Shown here in pieces: positions 1-7,173 of a stretch of 9,689 nt of DNA. How positions within the stretch are numbered: the first letter of the stretch is position 1; each line of letters opens with the position of its first letter. Position numbers and translations under genes: made by a program. The stretch comes from Pseudomonadota bacterium (lineage in GTDB: Bacteria; Pseudomonadota; Alphaproteobacteria; Acetobacterales; Acetobacteraceae), in the NCBI GenBank assembly GCA_021805485.1, contig JAJZFF010000474.1, forward strand, positions 1 to 9,689, in the 5' to 3' direction. The notes below the pieces were generated by a model. It saw only the letters and a program-made list of their open reading frames with translations. It did not search any database and was not told where the DNA came from.

Positions 1-776
1 GAGATCGTCGTCGCCGTCGCCTTCGCCTGGAACGGCCCCAGCGGCTGGGCTTCCCAGGCCTGGATGTCGCGGGCCGACCAGTCGTTCAGCAGCACGTAAC
101 CGAAGATCATCGCATCCGCCTCGGCCACCGTCACCGGCCGCCCCGCCGCCGAGGGCAGCCCGACCACGGCGCCGAGTTCAAGCTCGAAATCGAACCGGCG
201 TGACGGCGCGAACACCGGCCGCTCGAACCCGGCCCCCTTCAGCTGCCCCCACGGCCGGTGGAACTCCGTGCCCGACACCACCACCGACGACGCCCGGCCG
301 TTATAGCCGACCGGCATGTGCAGCCAGTTCGGCGGCAGCGCGGTCTCCGGCCCGCGGAACAGCGCGCCGACATTGAAGGCGTGATTCCGCCCGGCATAGA
401 AATCCGTATATTCCGCCACGCGAAACGGCAGATGCAGGCTCGCGCCGCGCTGCGCCACCAGGTGCGGCGCCACAGCGTCGCGCAGGGCCGATCCCGCCGC
501 GAGCAATTCGGCGAGCCGCCCCCGCAGCGCCCGCCAGGTCTCCGGCCCCGCCGCCATCGCCGCGTTCCAGGCCGGCTCGGCGAACAGCGGCGCCTCCGCA
601 AGCGCCAGCACCCCCTCGCGTTCCAGCGCCGCGACATCGAGGATCGCATCGCCGATCGCCACCCCGCAGCGCGCCTCCGTCCCCGCGGTCGAGAACACGC
701 CGCAGGGCAGGTTGTTGAGCGGAAACGCCGCCCCCGGCGCGTTCGCGCTCTCCACCCAGGAGGCGACCAGCGTCAT
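1..776 (-). CDS. fahA: Fumarylacetoacetase, N-terminal 258 codons (runs off left edge)
   Basis: Fumarylacetoacetase cleaves 4-fumarylacetoacetate to fumarate and acetoacetate, the last step of tyrosine/homogentisate breakdown in the cytoplasm. Read from the ATG at 776, the protein begins MTLVASWVESAN and shows the small N-terminal domain (about 1-115) and then the catalytic fold. Visible family motifs are EYTDFYAGRNHAFNVG (122-137), with the metal-binding Asp125 and the catalytic-type His132; FELEL, with Glu198 and Glu200; NDWSARDIQAWE, with Asp232; and Lys252. These positions sit one residue from the equivalents I recall in the mammalian enzyme (D126, H133, E199, E201, D233, K253), so the start is well placed. 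A strong Shine-Dalgarno (GGGGAGG, complement of 783-789) lies 6 nt before the ATG. About 40% of the usual 420-430 residues is missing because the window ends. It is divergent from the MFS gene. No other homogentisate-pathway gene is visible. Confidence 0.93.
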   Translation of the reverse strand, partial: MTLVASWVESANAPGAAFPLNNLPCGVFSTAGTEARCGVAIGDAILDVAALEREGVLALAEAPLFAEPAWNAAMAAGPETWRALRGRLAELLAAGSALRDAVAPHLVAQRGASLHLPFRVAEYTDFYAGRNHAFNVGALFRGPETALPPNWLHMPVGYNGRASSVVVSGTEFHRPWGQLKGAGFERPVFAPSRRFDFELELGAVVGLPSAAGRPVTVAEADAMIFGYVLLNDWSARDIQAWEAQPLGPFQAKATATTI

Positions 777-974
777 CGCCGGCCTCCCCGGCAAGCCGTC
801 ACCCCGTCGCCCCCGGCGTGAAGCCGAATTTTTTCTCCGGTCCCGTCCACCATTCGATGCAATCCTCATGCGGCGGCGCCCCGCGCCGCGCGGTTGACTT
901 TGGTTTCACTTGCACTGCACCCTTTCCACCGGCCCGGCGCAAGACCGGGCGCCCGACAAACCCCGGGAGGAACC
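777..974. promoter_or_regulatory. Divergent intergenic region between fumarylacetoacetase and MFS genes
   Basis: These 198 bp must hold the start signals of both divergent genes. Seen directly: a TTGACT box (894-899, plus strand) close to a sigma-70 -35 element but without a convincing -10 at the right distance; an AT-rich patch around 827-836; an imperfect palindrome ATTCGATGCAAT (852-863) that could be an operator; and a perfect 6-bp inverted repeat GCCCGG/CCGGGC (932-937 and 945-950, 7-nt loop) in the leader just ahead of the MFS ribosome binding site. None is strong enough to name a regulator. No supported gene lies here. Confidence 0.45.
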
Positions 975-2402
975 ATGACCGCCACCGACAATTCCGCGGG
1001 GCTCCTGCTCGCGCGGCTCGACCGGATCCCGAACTGGACCCTGCCGCGGCTCTACGCGCTGGTGATCGGCATCGGGTTTCTCTTCACCTTCTACGATATC
1101 TTCGACATCAACGTCTCCTTCATCCAGACCTGCATGGCGCTGGTGCCGGGCTGCACGCCGGCGAAGTCGGGCGCCTATATCGGCCTGCCGGTGCTGCTCA
1201 ATCTCGCCGGCTACGTGGTCGGCACGCTGGTCCTCAGCCCGCTGGCCGACCGGATGGGCCGGCGCGACCTGCTGCTGGTGACGATGATCCTCACCGGCAT
1301 CGGCTCGGCGCTCACCGCCGTCGTGCAGTCCTACGGCACCTTCGTCGCCGCGCGCGCCTTCACCGGCATCGGCATCGGCGCCGACCTCGCCATCGTCAAC
1401 ACCTATATCGGCGAACTCGCCCCGGCCGGCGGCCGCGCGCGCTACACCTCGATGATCTTCATCTTCTCCGCCCTCGGCGCGGTGGCCGGCATCTGGCTCG
1501 GCCTCTGGCTGACCACGCCGCCCACGCCGCTGCCGCTCGGCCTGCCCTTCGCCCTCGCCGGCAAGGGCTTTCCGGATGGCTGGCGCGTGATGTATCTCAT
1601 CGGCGCGGCGCTCGCGCTGGTCGGCGTGCTGCTGCGCTTCCAGCTTCCCGAATCGCCGCGCTGGCTCATCTCCCGCGACCGCCTCGAAGAGGCCGGCCAG
1701 GTCATCGCCGACATGGAGGCCCGCGCCCACGCGATCTTCCCGTTGCCGCCGCTGCCCGAGCACCTGCCGCCCGCGCCGAGGCGCGAGGAGGCGATGCCCT
1801 TCAGCGCGATCTTCCGCAACACGACCTACCGCAACCGCACGCTGCTGCTGATCGTGATGTGGTTCCTCGCCTACATCACCGTCTATTCCTTCGCCGCCGG
1901 CTTCACCACGCTGCTCGCCGCCCTGCATTACCCCCCGCCCGAGGCCGGGCTGATCACCGCGATGGGCACGTTCGGCTTCGTGCTCTGCGCCATCGTCGCC
2001 TATGTCTGGGGCGAGCGGATGGAGCGCAAGCGCTGGACGCTGCTGGCCGCGGCCATCACCCTCGGCGGCGGCGTGCTCATCGCCCTGGGCGGGCAGACGC
2101 TGTGGCTCTCGGTGATCGGCGCGATGATCGTCTTCTTCGGCTTCAATGTCTGGGTGCCGATCGCCTATGCCTGGTCGGTCGAGAACTACCCGACCCGCGC
2201 GCGCACCACCGGCTTCGCCCTGGTCGACGGCATCGGCCATCTCGGCGGCGGCGTCGGCATGATCGCGATCGCCCCGCTCATCCCGCGGATCGGCGTCATG
2301 GCGGCGTTCCTGCTGATCGGCTTCTTCCTCGTGCTGGCGGCGCTGGTCGCACAGTTCGGCATCAGCACCCGCGCCCGCCTGCTCGACGACATCTCGCCCT
2401 GA
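975..2402 (+). CDS. MFS transporter, sugar/metabolite:H+ porter type
   Basis: This is a 475-residue inner-membrane secondary transporter of the major facilitator superfamily. The ATG at 975 was chosen over an in-frame start at 894 because GGGAGGA (964-970) sits 4 nt upstream and the extra 27 residues do not look like a transporter N-terminus. Marker motifs are the loop 2-3 signature SPLADRMGRRDLL (88-100), PESPRWLISR after helix 6 (225-234, typical of the sugar-porter/SP-like group), the degenerate repeat GERMERKR (346-353) and YPTRARTTGF (405-414). About twelve hydrophobic helices can be followed, with a Pro-rich central loop (about 255-275) between the two six-helix halves. Such proteins carry sugars, aromatic acids or other organic acids with protons. 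The divergent fumarylacetoacetase makes an aromatic compound or breakdown product conceivable, but that is only context. Length is normal for the family. Confidence 0.88.
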   Translation: MTATDNSAGLLLARLDRIPNWTLPRLYALVIGIGFLFTFYDIFDINVSFIQTCMALVPGCTPAKSGAYIGLPVLLNLAGYVVGTLVLSPLADRMGRRDLLLVTMILTGIGSALTAVVQSYGTFVAARAFTGIGIGADLAIVNTYIGELAPAGGRARYTSMIFIFSALGAVAGIWLGLWLTTPPTPLPLGLPFALAGKGFPDGWRVMYLIGAALALVGVLLRFQLPESPRWLISRDRLEEAGQVIADMEARAHAIFPLPPLPEHLPPAPRREEAMPFSAIFRNTTYRNRTLLLIVMWFLAYITVYSFAAGFTTLLAALHYPPPEAGLITAMGTFGFVLCAIVAYVWGERMERKRWTLLAAAITLGGGVLIALGGQTLWLSVIGAMIVFFGFNVWVPIAYAWSVENYPTRARTTGFALVDGIGHLGGGVGMIAIAPLIPRIGVMAAFLLIGFFLVLAALVAQFGISTRARLLDDISP

Positions 2403-2425
2403 CATCCCGCCCTGACATCCCGCCC
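2387..2425. repeat. Three tandem 13-bp units across the MFS stop codon
   Basis: Two identical copies of TGACATCCCGCCC lie at 2400-2412 and 2413-2425. They are preceded by a near copy, CGACATCTCGCCC, at 2387-2399, inside the last codons of the MFS gene. The real stop TGA (2400-2402) is the first three bases of the second unit. Shorter echoes (GGCATCCACCG, GACATCGGGGG) follow up to about 2448. The array looks like replication-slippage duplication of the gene end. Because the unit is 13 bp it changes frame with each copy, but each full copy brings its own TGA. Confidence 0.8.
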
Positions 2426-2451
2426 CGGCATCCACCGGACATCGGGGGCGG
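2420..2451. terminator. Possible bidirectional terminator hairpin between convergent genes
   Basis: CCGCCCC (2420-2426) can pair with GGGGCGG (2445-2451) around an 18-nt loop, between the stop codons of the convergent MFS and ATPase genes. There is no T-run on either side, so it is at best a weak or Rho-assisted terminator. The call rests mainly on position. Confidence 0.3.
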
Positions 2452-2459
2452 ACACCGGA

Positions 2460-3557
2460 TCACACGACGAGCCCGCTCTCCGCGTCGAGCAGATGCATCC
2501 GCGCCATGTCCGGCGCCAGCGACACGGTGGCGCCCACCGAGGCCGGCGCGTGCGGATCCACGCGGGCGCAGGCGAAGGTTTCGCCGATGCGGAAATAGAG
2601 CAGCGTGTCCGCCCCCAGCGGCTCCACCACCTCGATCCGGCAGGGCATGAACCGCCCCTCCGGCGTTGCCGCATCGGCGGCGCCGAGATTTTCCGGCCGA
2701 ATGCCGAAGACCATCTTCTTCTCCCGGTGCGGCAGATACCGCGCGACCCGCTCCGGCGGCACGCCGAGTTCGGTGCCGTCGGCAAGGCGCAGGCTCAGCC
2801 CGGCCTCGTCGCCGGTCAGCGTGCAGTCGAAGAAATTCATCGGCGGGCTGCCGATGAAACCCGCCACGAAGCGCGACACCGGCCGGTGATACAAATCGTC
2901 CGGCGTGCCGATCTGCTCGATCCGCCCGTGATTCATCATCACGATCCGGTCCGCCAGCGTCATCGCCTCCACCTGGTCGTGGGTGACGTAGATCGTCGTC
3001 GCCTGCACGGTCTGGTGGATGCGCTTGATCTCGGTGCGCATCTGCGCGCGCAGCTTCGCGTCGAGATTCGACAGCGGCTCGTCGAACAGGAAGACCTGCG
3101 GATGCCGCACGATCGCCCGCCCCATCGCCACGCGCTGGCGCTGCCCGCCCGAGAGTTCCTTGGGCTTGCGCTTGAGGAAATCGCCGATGCCCAGAATCCG
3201 CGCCGCCTCGGTCACCCGCGAATCGATATCCGCCTGGGTGTGGCCGCGCACGCGCAGCCCGAAGGCGATGTTCTCGAACACGGTCAGATGCGGATAGAGC
3301 GCGTAGTTCTGGAACACCATGGCGATGTCGCGGTCGCGCGCCGGCAGGTCGTTGACGACGCGATCGCCGATGCGGATCTCGCCGCCGGTGACACTTTCAA
3401 GCCCCGCGACCATGCGCAGCGTCGTCGTCTTGCCGCAGCCGGACGGGCCGACCAGCACGACGAATTCCCTGTCCTCGATCTCCAGATCGATGCCCTTCAC
3501 CGCCTGCAGCGCGCCGCCATAGGATTTGACGACCTGTCGCAATGATACGTGTGCCAT
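2460..3557 (-). CDS. ABC transporter ATP-binding subunit, MalK/UgpC type
   Basis: This 365-residue cytoplasmic ATPase powers a carbohydrate-type (CUT1) importer. In order: Walker A GPSGCGKT (37-44), Q-loop Gln83 in VFQNYALYPH, signature LSGGQ (135-139), Walker B VFLFDE (155-160), D-loop SNLD (163-166) and H-loop His193. The C-terminal regulatory/TOBE region starts near 235 and includes GIRPEN (285-290). Length matches MalK/UgpC (about 350-380). The ATG at 3557 gives the usual MAHVSLRQVVKSYG start. Its Shine-Dalgarno is poor (GGGGAAG about 13 nt upstream), and the frame is open further upstream, so the start is likely rather than certain. It is divergent from the binding protein and permease genes, which have no ATPase of their own in this window, so it is their probable partner. 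MalK-like ATPases often serve several importers, so sharing is possible. Confidence 0.93.
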   Translation of the reverse strand: MAHVSLRQVVKSYGGALQAVKGIDLEIEDREFVVLVGPSGCGKTTTLRMVAGLESVTGGEIRIGDRVVNDLPARDRDIAMVFQNYALYPHLTVFENIAFGLRVRGHTQADIDSRVTEAARILGIGDFLKRKPKELSGGQRQRVAMGRAIVRHPQVFLFDEPLSNLDAKLRAQMRTEIKRIHQTVQATTIYVTHDQVEAMTLADRIVMMNHGRIEQIGTPDDLYHRPVSRFVAGFIGSPPMNFFDCTLTGDEAGLSLRLADGTELGVPPERVARYLPHREKKMVFGIRPENLGAADAATPEGRFMPCRIEVVEPLGADTLLYFRIGETFACARVDPHAPASVGATVSLAPDMARMHLLDAESGLVV

Positions 3558-3716
3558 GATCGCGGTTGCGCTTCCCCGTTTCCTGTTCCCGTTGGCGGCA
3601 GCGCCCCCGTCCATCCGCTTGTTGCGGGAGCGAAGGGAAATACACCGTTGCCACTGACTGCATGTTTTGTATAAAATACGCGGACGGACAAGACAAAATC
3701 CTTTGGGGGAACGCAG
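3558..3716. promoter_or_regulatory. Divergent promoter region, ATPase gene versus importer/nitrile hydratase-like cluster
   Basis: This 159-bp gap separates the divergent ATPase and binding-protein genes and is much more AT-rich than its surroundings near 3660-3700. Plus-strand promoter: TTGCCA (3648-3653), with TATAAA (3670-3675, 16-bp spacer) or TAAAAT (3672-3677, 18-bp spacer). Minus-strand promoter: TTGTCT (complement of 3691-3696), 17-bp spacer, TATACA (complement of 3668-3673). The two -10 elements overlap on an inverted repeat GTAT-AAA-ATAC (3669-3678 region), which may also be an operator. The binding-protein ribosome site is GGGGGAA (3705-3711), 5 nt before the ATG. The rest of the gap holds no supported gene. 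No regulator gene is present in the window. Confidence 0.65.
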
Positions 3717-5024
3717 ATGACGGAATTTTCTCGCCGGCGCCTGATGCAACTCACGGCCGCCGGGGCGCTCGCCGCCGGTGCCGTGCCGGAAATCGCCCAG
3801 GCCGCCTACAAGCCGATGCTGCCGATCGAGAAGGGCGCGCACCTGCAGATGCTGCGCTGGACCGGTTTCGTCGGCGCCGACGACAAGCACTGGAAAATGA
3901 ACTCCGAGGCCTTCACCAAGGCGACCGGCGTGCCCGTCTCGATCCAGGAAATCAGCTGGGACGAGGTGCAGGCGAAATCCGGCCTCGCCGCGCAGCTCGG
4001 CTCCGGCCCGGACATCATCATGGGCTTCTACGACGATCCGTTCATCTACCCCGACAAGCTGGTCGATGTTTCCGACGTCTGCGGCTATCTCGAGAAGAAA
4101 TATGGCGGCTTTTACAACATCGCCCGCACCTACGGCTATGACGACGCCCAGAAGCGCTGGATCGCGGTGCCGATCGGCGGCCCCGGCGACGCCGTCGCCT
4201 ATCGCGAAAGCTGGGTGAAGGAAGCCGGCTACGACACCTTCCCGAAGGATTTCGACGGCTTCCTCGATCTTTCGCGCAAGCTGAAGAAGCAGAACCACCC
4301 GATCGGCCTCGCCCTCGGCCACGCCGTCGGCGACGCCAATACCTGGACGCACTGGGTCCTCTGGGGCTTCGGCGGCCAGCAGGTCGACGAGAACAACAAG
4401 GTCACCATCGAATCCAAGGAAACCTACGAGGCGCTGAAATACGCGAAGGCGCTGTATGAAACGATGATTCCGGGCGTCTCCTCCTGGCTCGACATCAACA
4501 ACAACCAGGCCTTCCTCGCCGGCCAGATCAGCGCGACGATCAACGGCATCAGCATCTGGTATGTCGCGAAGGAGAAGTTCCCCGAAATCTACAAGGACAC
4601 GCGGAACGCGCCGATGCCCGTCGGCCCGGTCGGCCACCAGACGATGTTCAACCTGTTCTCGCAGGCCTTCATCTTCAAATATTCGAAATACCCGAACGCG
4701 GCGAAGGAATATCTGCGCTTCATGAGCGAGAAGCCGCAGATGGCGCCGTGGCTGACGGCGATGTTCGGCTATGTCACCCCGGCGCTGAAGGACTATGCCA
4801 AGCTGCCGATCTGGACCTCGAACCCGAACATCACCCCGTATCGCGACGCGCTGGTGGACAACCTGCCGGAAGGCTATGCCGGCAAGCCCGGCCGCGCCGC
4901 CGCCACCGCGCTGAACGATTTCGTCATCGTCAACATGTTCGCCGATGTCTGCGTCCACGGCACCGCGCCGCAGGAGGCGGCGAAACGCGCCGCCCAGCAG
5001 CTCCGCGAAATCTACGGCGCCTGA
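3717..5024 (+). CDS. ABC importer substrate-binding protein, Tat-exported, family 1 (CUT1)
   Basis: This is a 435-residue periplasmic binding protein that captures the substrate and delivers it to the two permeases encoded next. The N-terminus carries a twin-arginine export signal, SRRRLMQ (5-11), followed by an Ala/Gly hydrophobic stretch and a probable cleavage site after AQA (about 27-29). Export in folded form is therefore expected. The mature part has the layout of extracellular solute-binding protein family 1, with segments such as SGPDIIMGFYDDP in the first lobe, WTHWVLWGFGG mid-protein and a GYAGKPG region near the end. Length and context fit CUT1 importers of sugars, polyols or related compounds. 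The substrate is not readable. The ATG at 3717 has a good GGGGGAA ribosome site. It is first gene of the plus-strand cluster, 24 nt ahead of the first permease. Confidence 0.92.
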   Translation: MTEFSRRRLMQLTAAGALAAGAVPEIAQAAYKPMLPIEKGAHLQMLRWTGFVGADDKHWKMNSEAFTKATGVPVSIQEISWDEVQAKSGLAAQLGSGPDIIMGFYDDPFIYPDKLVDVSDVCGYLEKKYGGFYNIARTYGYDDAQKRWIAVPIGGPGDAVAYRESWVKEAGYDTFPKDFDGFLDLSRKLKKQNHPIGLALGHAVGDANTWTHWVLWGFGGQQVDENNKVTIESKETYEALKYAKALYETMIPGVSSWLDINNNQAFLAGQISATINGISIWYVAKEKFPEIYKDTRNAPMPVGPVGHQTMFNLFSQAFIFKYSKYPNAAKEYLRFMSEKPQMAPWLTAMFGYVTPALKDYAKLPIWTSNPNITPYRDALVDNLPEGYAGKPGRAAATALNDFVIVNMFADVCVHGTAPQEAAKRAAQQLREIYGA

Positions 5025-5048
5025 TCCGCCGGCCGGCAGGGGACACGC

Positions 5049-5972
5049 ATGTCATCATCGTCGCCTGCCCTTGCCGGCCGGCCCAGCGGCTCGTGGCTCC
5101 GGCGGATGCTGGACCGGCCGAACGTTCTCGGCCTGCTCCTCGCCGCCCCCGCGAGCCTCATCCTCGTCCTCCTGCTCGCCTATCCGCTCGGGCTCGGCAT
5201 CTGGCTGAGCCTGAGCAACGCGGTGCTCGGCTCGCCGGCGCATTTCGTCGGCCTGCGCAACTACATCCAGCTCTTCCACGACCCGGTCTACCAGGGCGCG
5301 GTCTTCTACGCGCTGATGTACACGATCTGCTCCGAGGCGCTGAAACTCTTCCTCGGCCTCGGCCTCGCGCTGCTGCTCAACCGCCGCTTCCGCGGCTACC
5401 GCGCCGCCCGCGCGATCATGCTGCTGCCCTGGGTGGCGCCCACCGTGCTCTCGGCGCTGGCCTGGAACTGGCTGCTCAACCCGCAATTCTCGGCGATCAG
5501 CTGGCTGCTCATCAAGCTCGGCCTGATCCACGGCTACATCAACTTCCTCGGCGAAACCTGGCCCGCCCGCATCTCGCTCATCGTCGTCAATGTCTGGCGC
5601 GGCATCCCCTATTTCGCGATGGGCTATCTCGCCGGCCTCACCGCGATCCCGAAAGACCTGATCGAGGCCGCCTCGATCGACGGCGCGACGAGCTTCACCA
5701 TCTTCCGCCGCATCATCTGGCCGCTGCTCCTGCCGGTGACGACGATCCTGCTCTCCTTCTCGACGATCTGGACCGTCACCGACTTCCAGCTGATCTGGAC
5801 GATGACGCGCGGCGGCCCGCTGAACGCGACGCAGGTCTTCACCACCCTGGCCTACCAACGCGCGATCAACGGCGGCACGCTCGGCCAGGGTGCGGCCATC
5901 GCCGCCTCGGTGATCCCGATCATGCTGGTCCTCGCCTTCATCGCCCTGCGCTCGACACGGGAGGGCCGCTGA
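5049..5972 (+). CDS. ABC importer permease 1, MalF/UgpA type
   Basis: This 307-residue inner-membrane subunit is one half of the translocation pore. About six hydrophobic helices are visible (near 27-54, 83-112, 120-146, 173-198, 224-250 and 280-300). The cytoplasmic EAA coupling loop, which docks on the ATPase, is at 206-225: it begins EAASIDGATS and ends RRIIWP, with the conserved Gly at 212. The ATG at 5049 has AGGGGAC a few bases upstream. The next gene starts 1 nt after this stop codon, so the two permeases are surely co-transcribed and probably translationally coupled. Length suits a UgpA-like subunit without the large MalF periplasmic insert. Confidence 0.93.
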   Translation: MSSSSPALAGRPSGSWLRRMLDRPNVLGLLLAAPASLILVLLLAYPLGLGIWLSLSNAVLGSPAHFVGLRNYIQLFHDPVYQGAVFYALMYTICSEALKLFLGLGLALLLNRRFRGYRAARAIMLLPWVAPTVLSALAWNWLLNPQFSAISWLLIKLGLIHGYINFLGETWPARISLIVVNVWRGIPYFAMGYLAGLTAIPKDLIEAASIDGATSFTIFRRIIWPLLLPVTTILLSFSTIWTVTDFQLIWTMTRGGPLNATQVFTTLAYQRAINGGTLGQGAAIAASVIPIMLVLAFIALRSTREGR

Positions 5973-5973
5973 C

Positions 5974-6798
5974 ATGACCGAACGCGCCGGCTGGCGTCTC
6001 TGGCTGCCGCTGGGGCTGATGCTGCTGTTCCTGCTGCTGCCTTTCTACTGGATGGTGCTGACGGCGCTGAAATCGCAGCCGGAACTGCTGAACACCCCGA
6101 ACCCGTGGTGGGTCTTCCACCCCACGCTCGGCAACATCATAGGCCTGCTCACCACCACCGAATATCCGCGCTGGTTCGCCAACACGCTGTTCGTCTCCGC
6201 CGGCGCCACGCTGCTGAGCGTCACCGTCTCCTTCTTCGCCGCCTTCGCCATCGTCCGCCTGCGCTTCTTCGGCGCCCGCGCGCTCTCGACCGCGATCTTC
6301 TTCTCCTATGTCGTCCCGCCGGCGATCCTGTTCATCCCGCTCGCCTCGGTGCTGATCAAGCTGCACTGGTTCAACAAGCTCTGGGCGCTGATCCCGATCT
6401 ACGCGACCTTCCTCGTCCCCTTCTGCACCTGGCTGCTGATCGGCTTCCTCCGCTCCATCCCGCGCGAGCTGGAAGAGGCCGCGCTGGTCGATGGCGCGAG
6501 CTGGCCGCGAATCATGTTCCGCGTCATCCTGCCGCTCTCGGTCCCCGGCCTCATCTCGTCGACGATCTTCTCCTTCACCCTCTCCTGGAACGAATATCTC
6601 TACGCGCTGATCTACATGTTCTCCTCGTCGAACAAGACCATCTCGGTCGGGCTGACGACGGAGCTGATGCGCGGCGACGTGTTCCAGTGGGGCCAGCTGA
6701 TGTCCGGCGCGCTGCTCGGCACCCTGCCGGTCGTGCTCGTCTATTTCTTCTTCGTCGAATACTACGTCGCAGGCATGTCCGGCGCGCTGAAGGACTGA
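5974..6798 (+). CDS. ABC importer permease 2, MalG/UgpE type
   Basis: This 274-residue inner-membrane subunit is the second half of the importer pore. Six helices can be followed (about 9-30, 68-93, 105-130, 137-158, 183-211 and 245-265). The EAA loop is at about 168-187 (EAALVDGASW then ILPL), and the strongly conserved SWNEYLYAL segment of MalG/UgpE proteins is at 204-212. The ATG at 5974 has a GGGAGGG ribosome site ending about 8 nt upstream and lies 1 nt after the stop of permease 1. Forty-eight bp separate it from the nitrile hydratase-like genes, with no convincing terminator or promoter in the gap. Confidence 0.93.
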   Translation: MTERAGWRLWLPLGLMLLFLLLPFYWMVLTALKSQPELLNTPNPWWVFHPTLGNIIGLLTTTEYPRWFANTLFVSAGATLLSVTVSFFAAFAIVRLRFFGARALSTAIFFSYVVPPAILFIPLASVLIKLHWFNKLWALIPIYATFLVPFCTWLLIGFLRSIPRELEEAALVDGASWPRIMFRVILPLSVPGLISSTIFSFTLSWNEYLYALIYMFSSSNKTISVGLTTELMRGDVFQWGQLMSGALLGTLPVVLVYFFFVEYYVAGMSGALKD

Positions 6799-6846
6799 GC
6801 GCCGAAACCGCTTGCCGCCGCCACCGATCCGTGATCCCATCGCGCC

Positions 6847-7173
6847 ATGAACGACACCCCGCCCACCATCATGCACGATCTCGGCGGCGCCCCGCGTTTC
6901 ATGTGCGAACCGGTCGACGTCTCGCCCCACGCGCTCACCGATTTCGACCGCGAGGTCGACGCCATCCGCCAGATCCTCGGCCAGAAGAAGGTGATGTCGG
7001 TCGACGAACTCCGCCGCGGCATCGAGAGCCTGCCCGAGGCGCAGTATTTCGGCCTCGGCTATTACGAGCGCTGGATTCGCTCGATCCTCGCGATCCTGCT
7101 GGAAAAACAGGTCATCACCGAAGCCGAGCTCGACACCGCGCTTGAAGCCGCCGTGCGGGACGCAAGATGCTGA
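6847..7173 (+). CDS. Nitrile hydratase beta N-terminal-half protein (thiocyanate hydrolase beta-like)
   Basis: This 108-residue protein matches the helical N-terminal half of nitrile hydratase beta, or equally the separate beta subunit of thiocyanate hydrolase. Recognisable segments are MHDLGGAPRF (9-18, cf. the IHDLGG start of beta chains), the helix pair through DELRRGIESL, and YYERWIRSILAILLEKQVIT, equivalent to the YYExWL...LLxEKG segment of the family. The Arg in RRGIE lines up with a beta-chain Arg known to contact the oxidised cysteine ligands (Arg52 in the Rhodococcus iron enzyme, by my own alignment). The SH3-like second half is missing and is encoded by the next, overlapping gene. 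The start at 6847 has no clear Shine-Dalgarno, so M1 is uncertain. A nitrile hydratase accessory protein, which shares this domain, is the main alternative, but the adjoining complement domain favours a structural subunit. Confidence 0.82.
   Translation: MNDTPPTIMHDLGGAPRFMCEPVDVSPHALTDFDREVDAIRQILGQKKVMSVDELRRGIESLPEAQYFGLGYYERWIRSILAILLEKQVITEAELDTALEAAVRDARC

Noticed and set aside
258..821. Plus-strand frame opposite the fumarylacetoacetase gene
   Set aside because: His/Arg-rich low-complexity translation antisense to a well-conserved enzyme.
901..914. Possible sigma-54 promoter (TGG...TTGCA) upstream of the MFS gene
   Set aside because: Only 8 bp separate the GG and GC dinucleotides, whereas sigma-54 promoters need 10, and the -24 half is a poor match.
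818..2650. A 610-codon plus-strand frame overlapping the MFS gene, and a 509-codon antisense frame over the same region
   Set aside because: Both are low-complexity Arg/Ala/Pro/Asp-rich translations with no family motifs, lying over a protein with clear MFS motifs.
2460..4958. A very long minus-strand open frame continuing from the ATPase gene back under the binding-protein gene
   Set aside because: Only 2460-3557 has ABC ATPase sequence. The upstream part is antisense to a clear binding protein and crosses the promoter region. Long antisense frames are common at this GC content.
5028..5037. Palindrome GCCGGCCGGC between the binding-protein and permease genes as an mRNA-stabilising stem-loop
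   Set aside because: A palindrome with no loop can form only about 3 bp of hairpin, and the gap is just 24 nt.
6847..7173. Reading the first small gene as a stand-alone nitrile hydratase activator
   Set aside because: It shares the domain, but the adjoining gene encodes exactly the missing beta C-terminal half and no other beta gene is present, so a split structural subunit explains both better.
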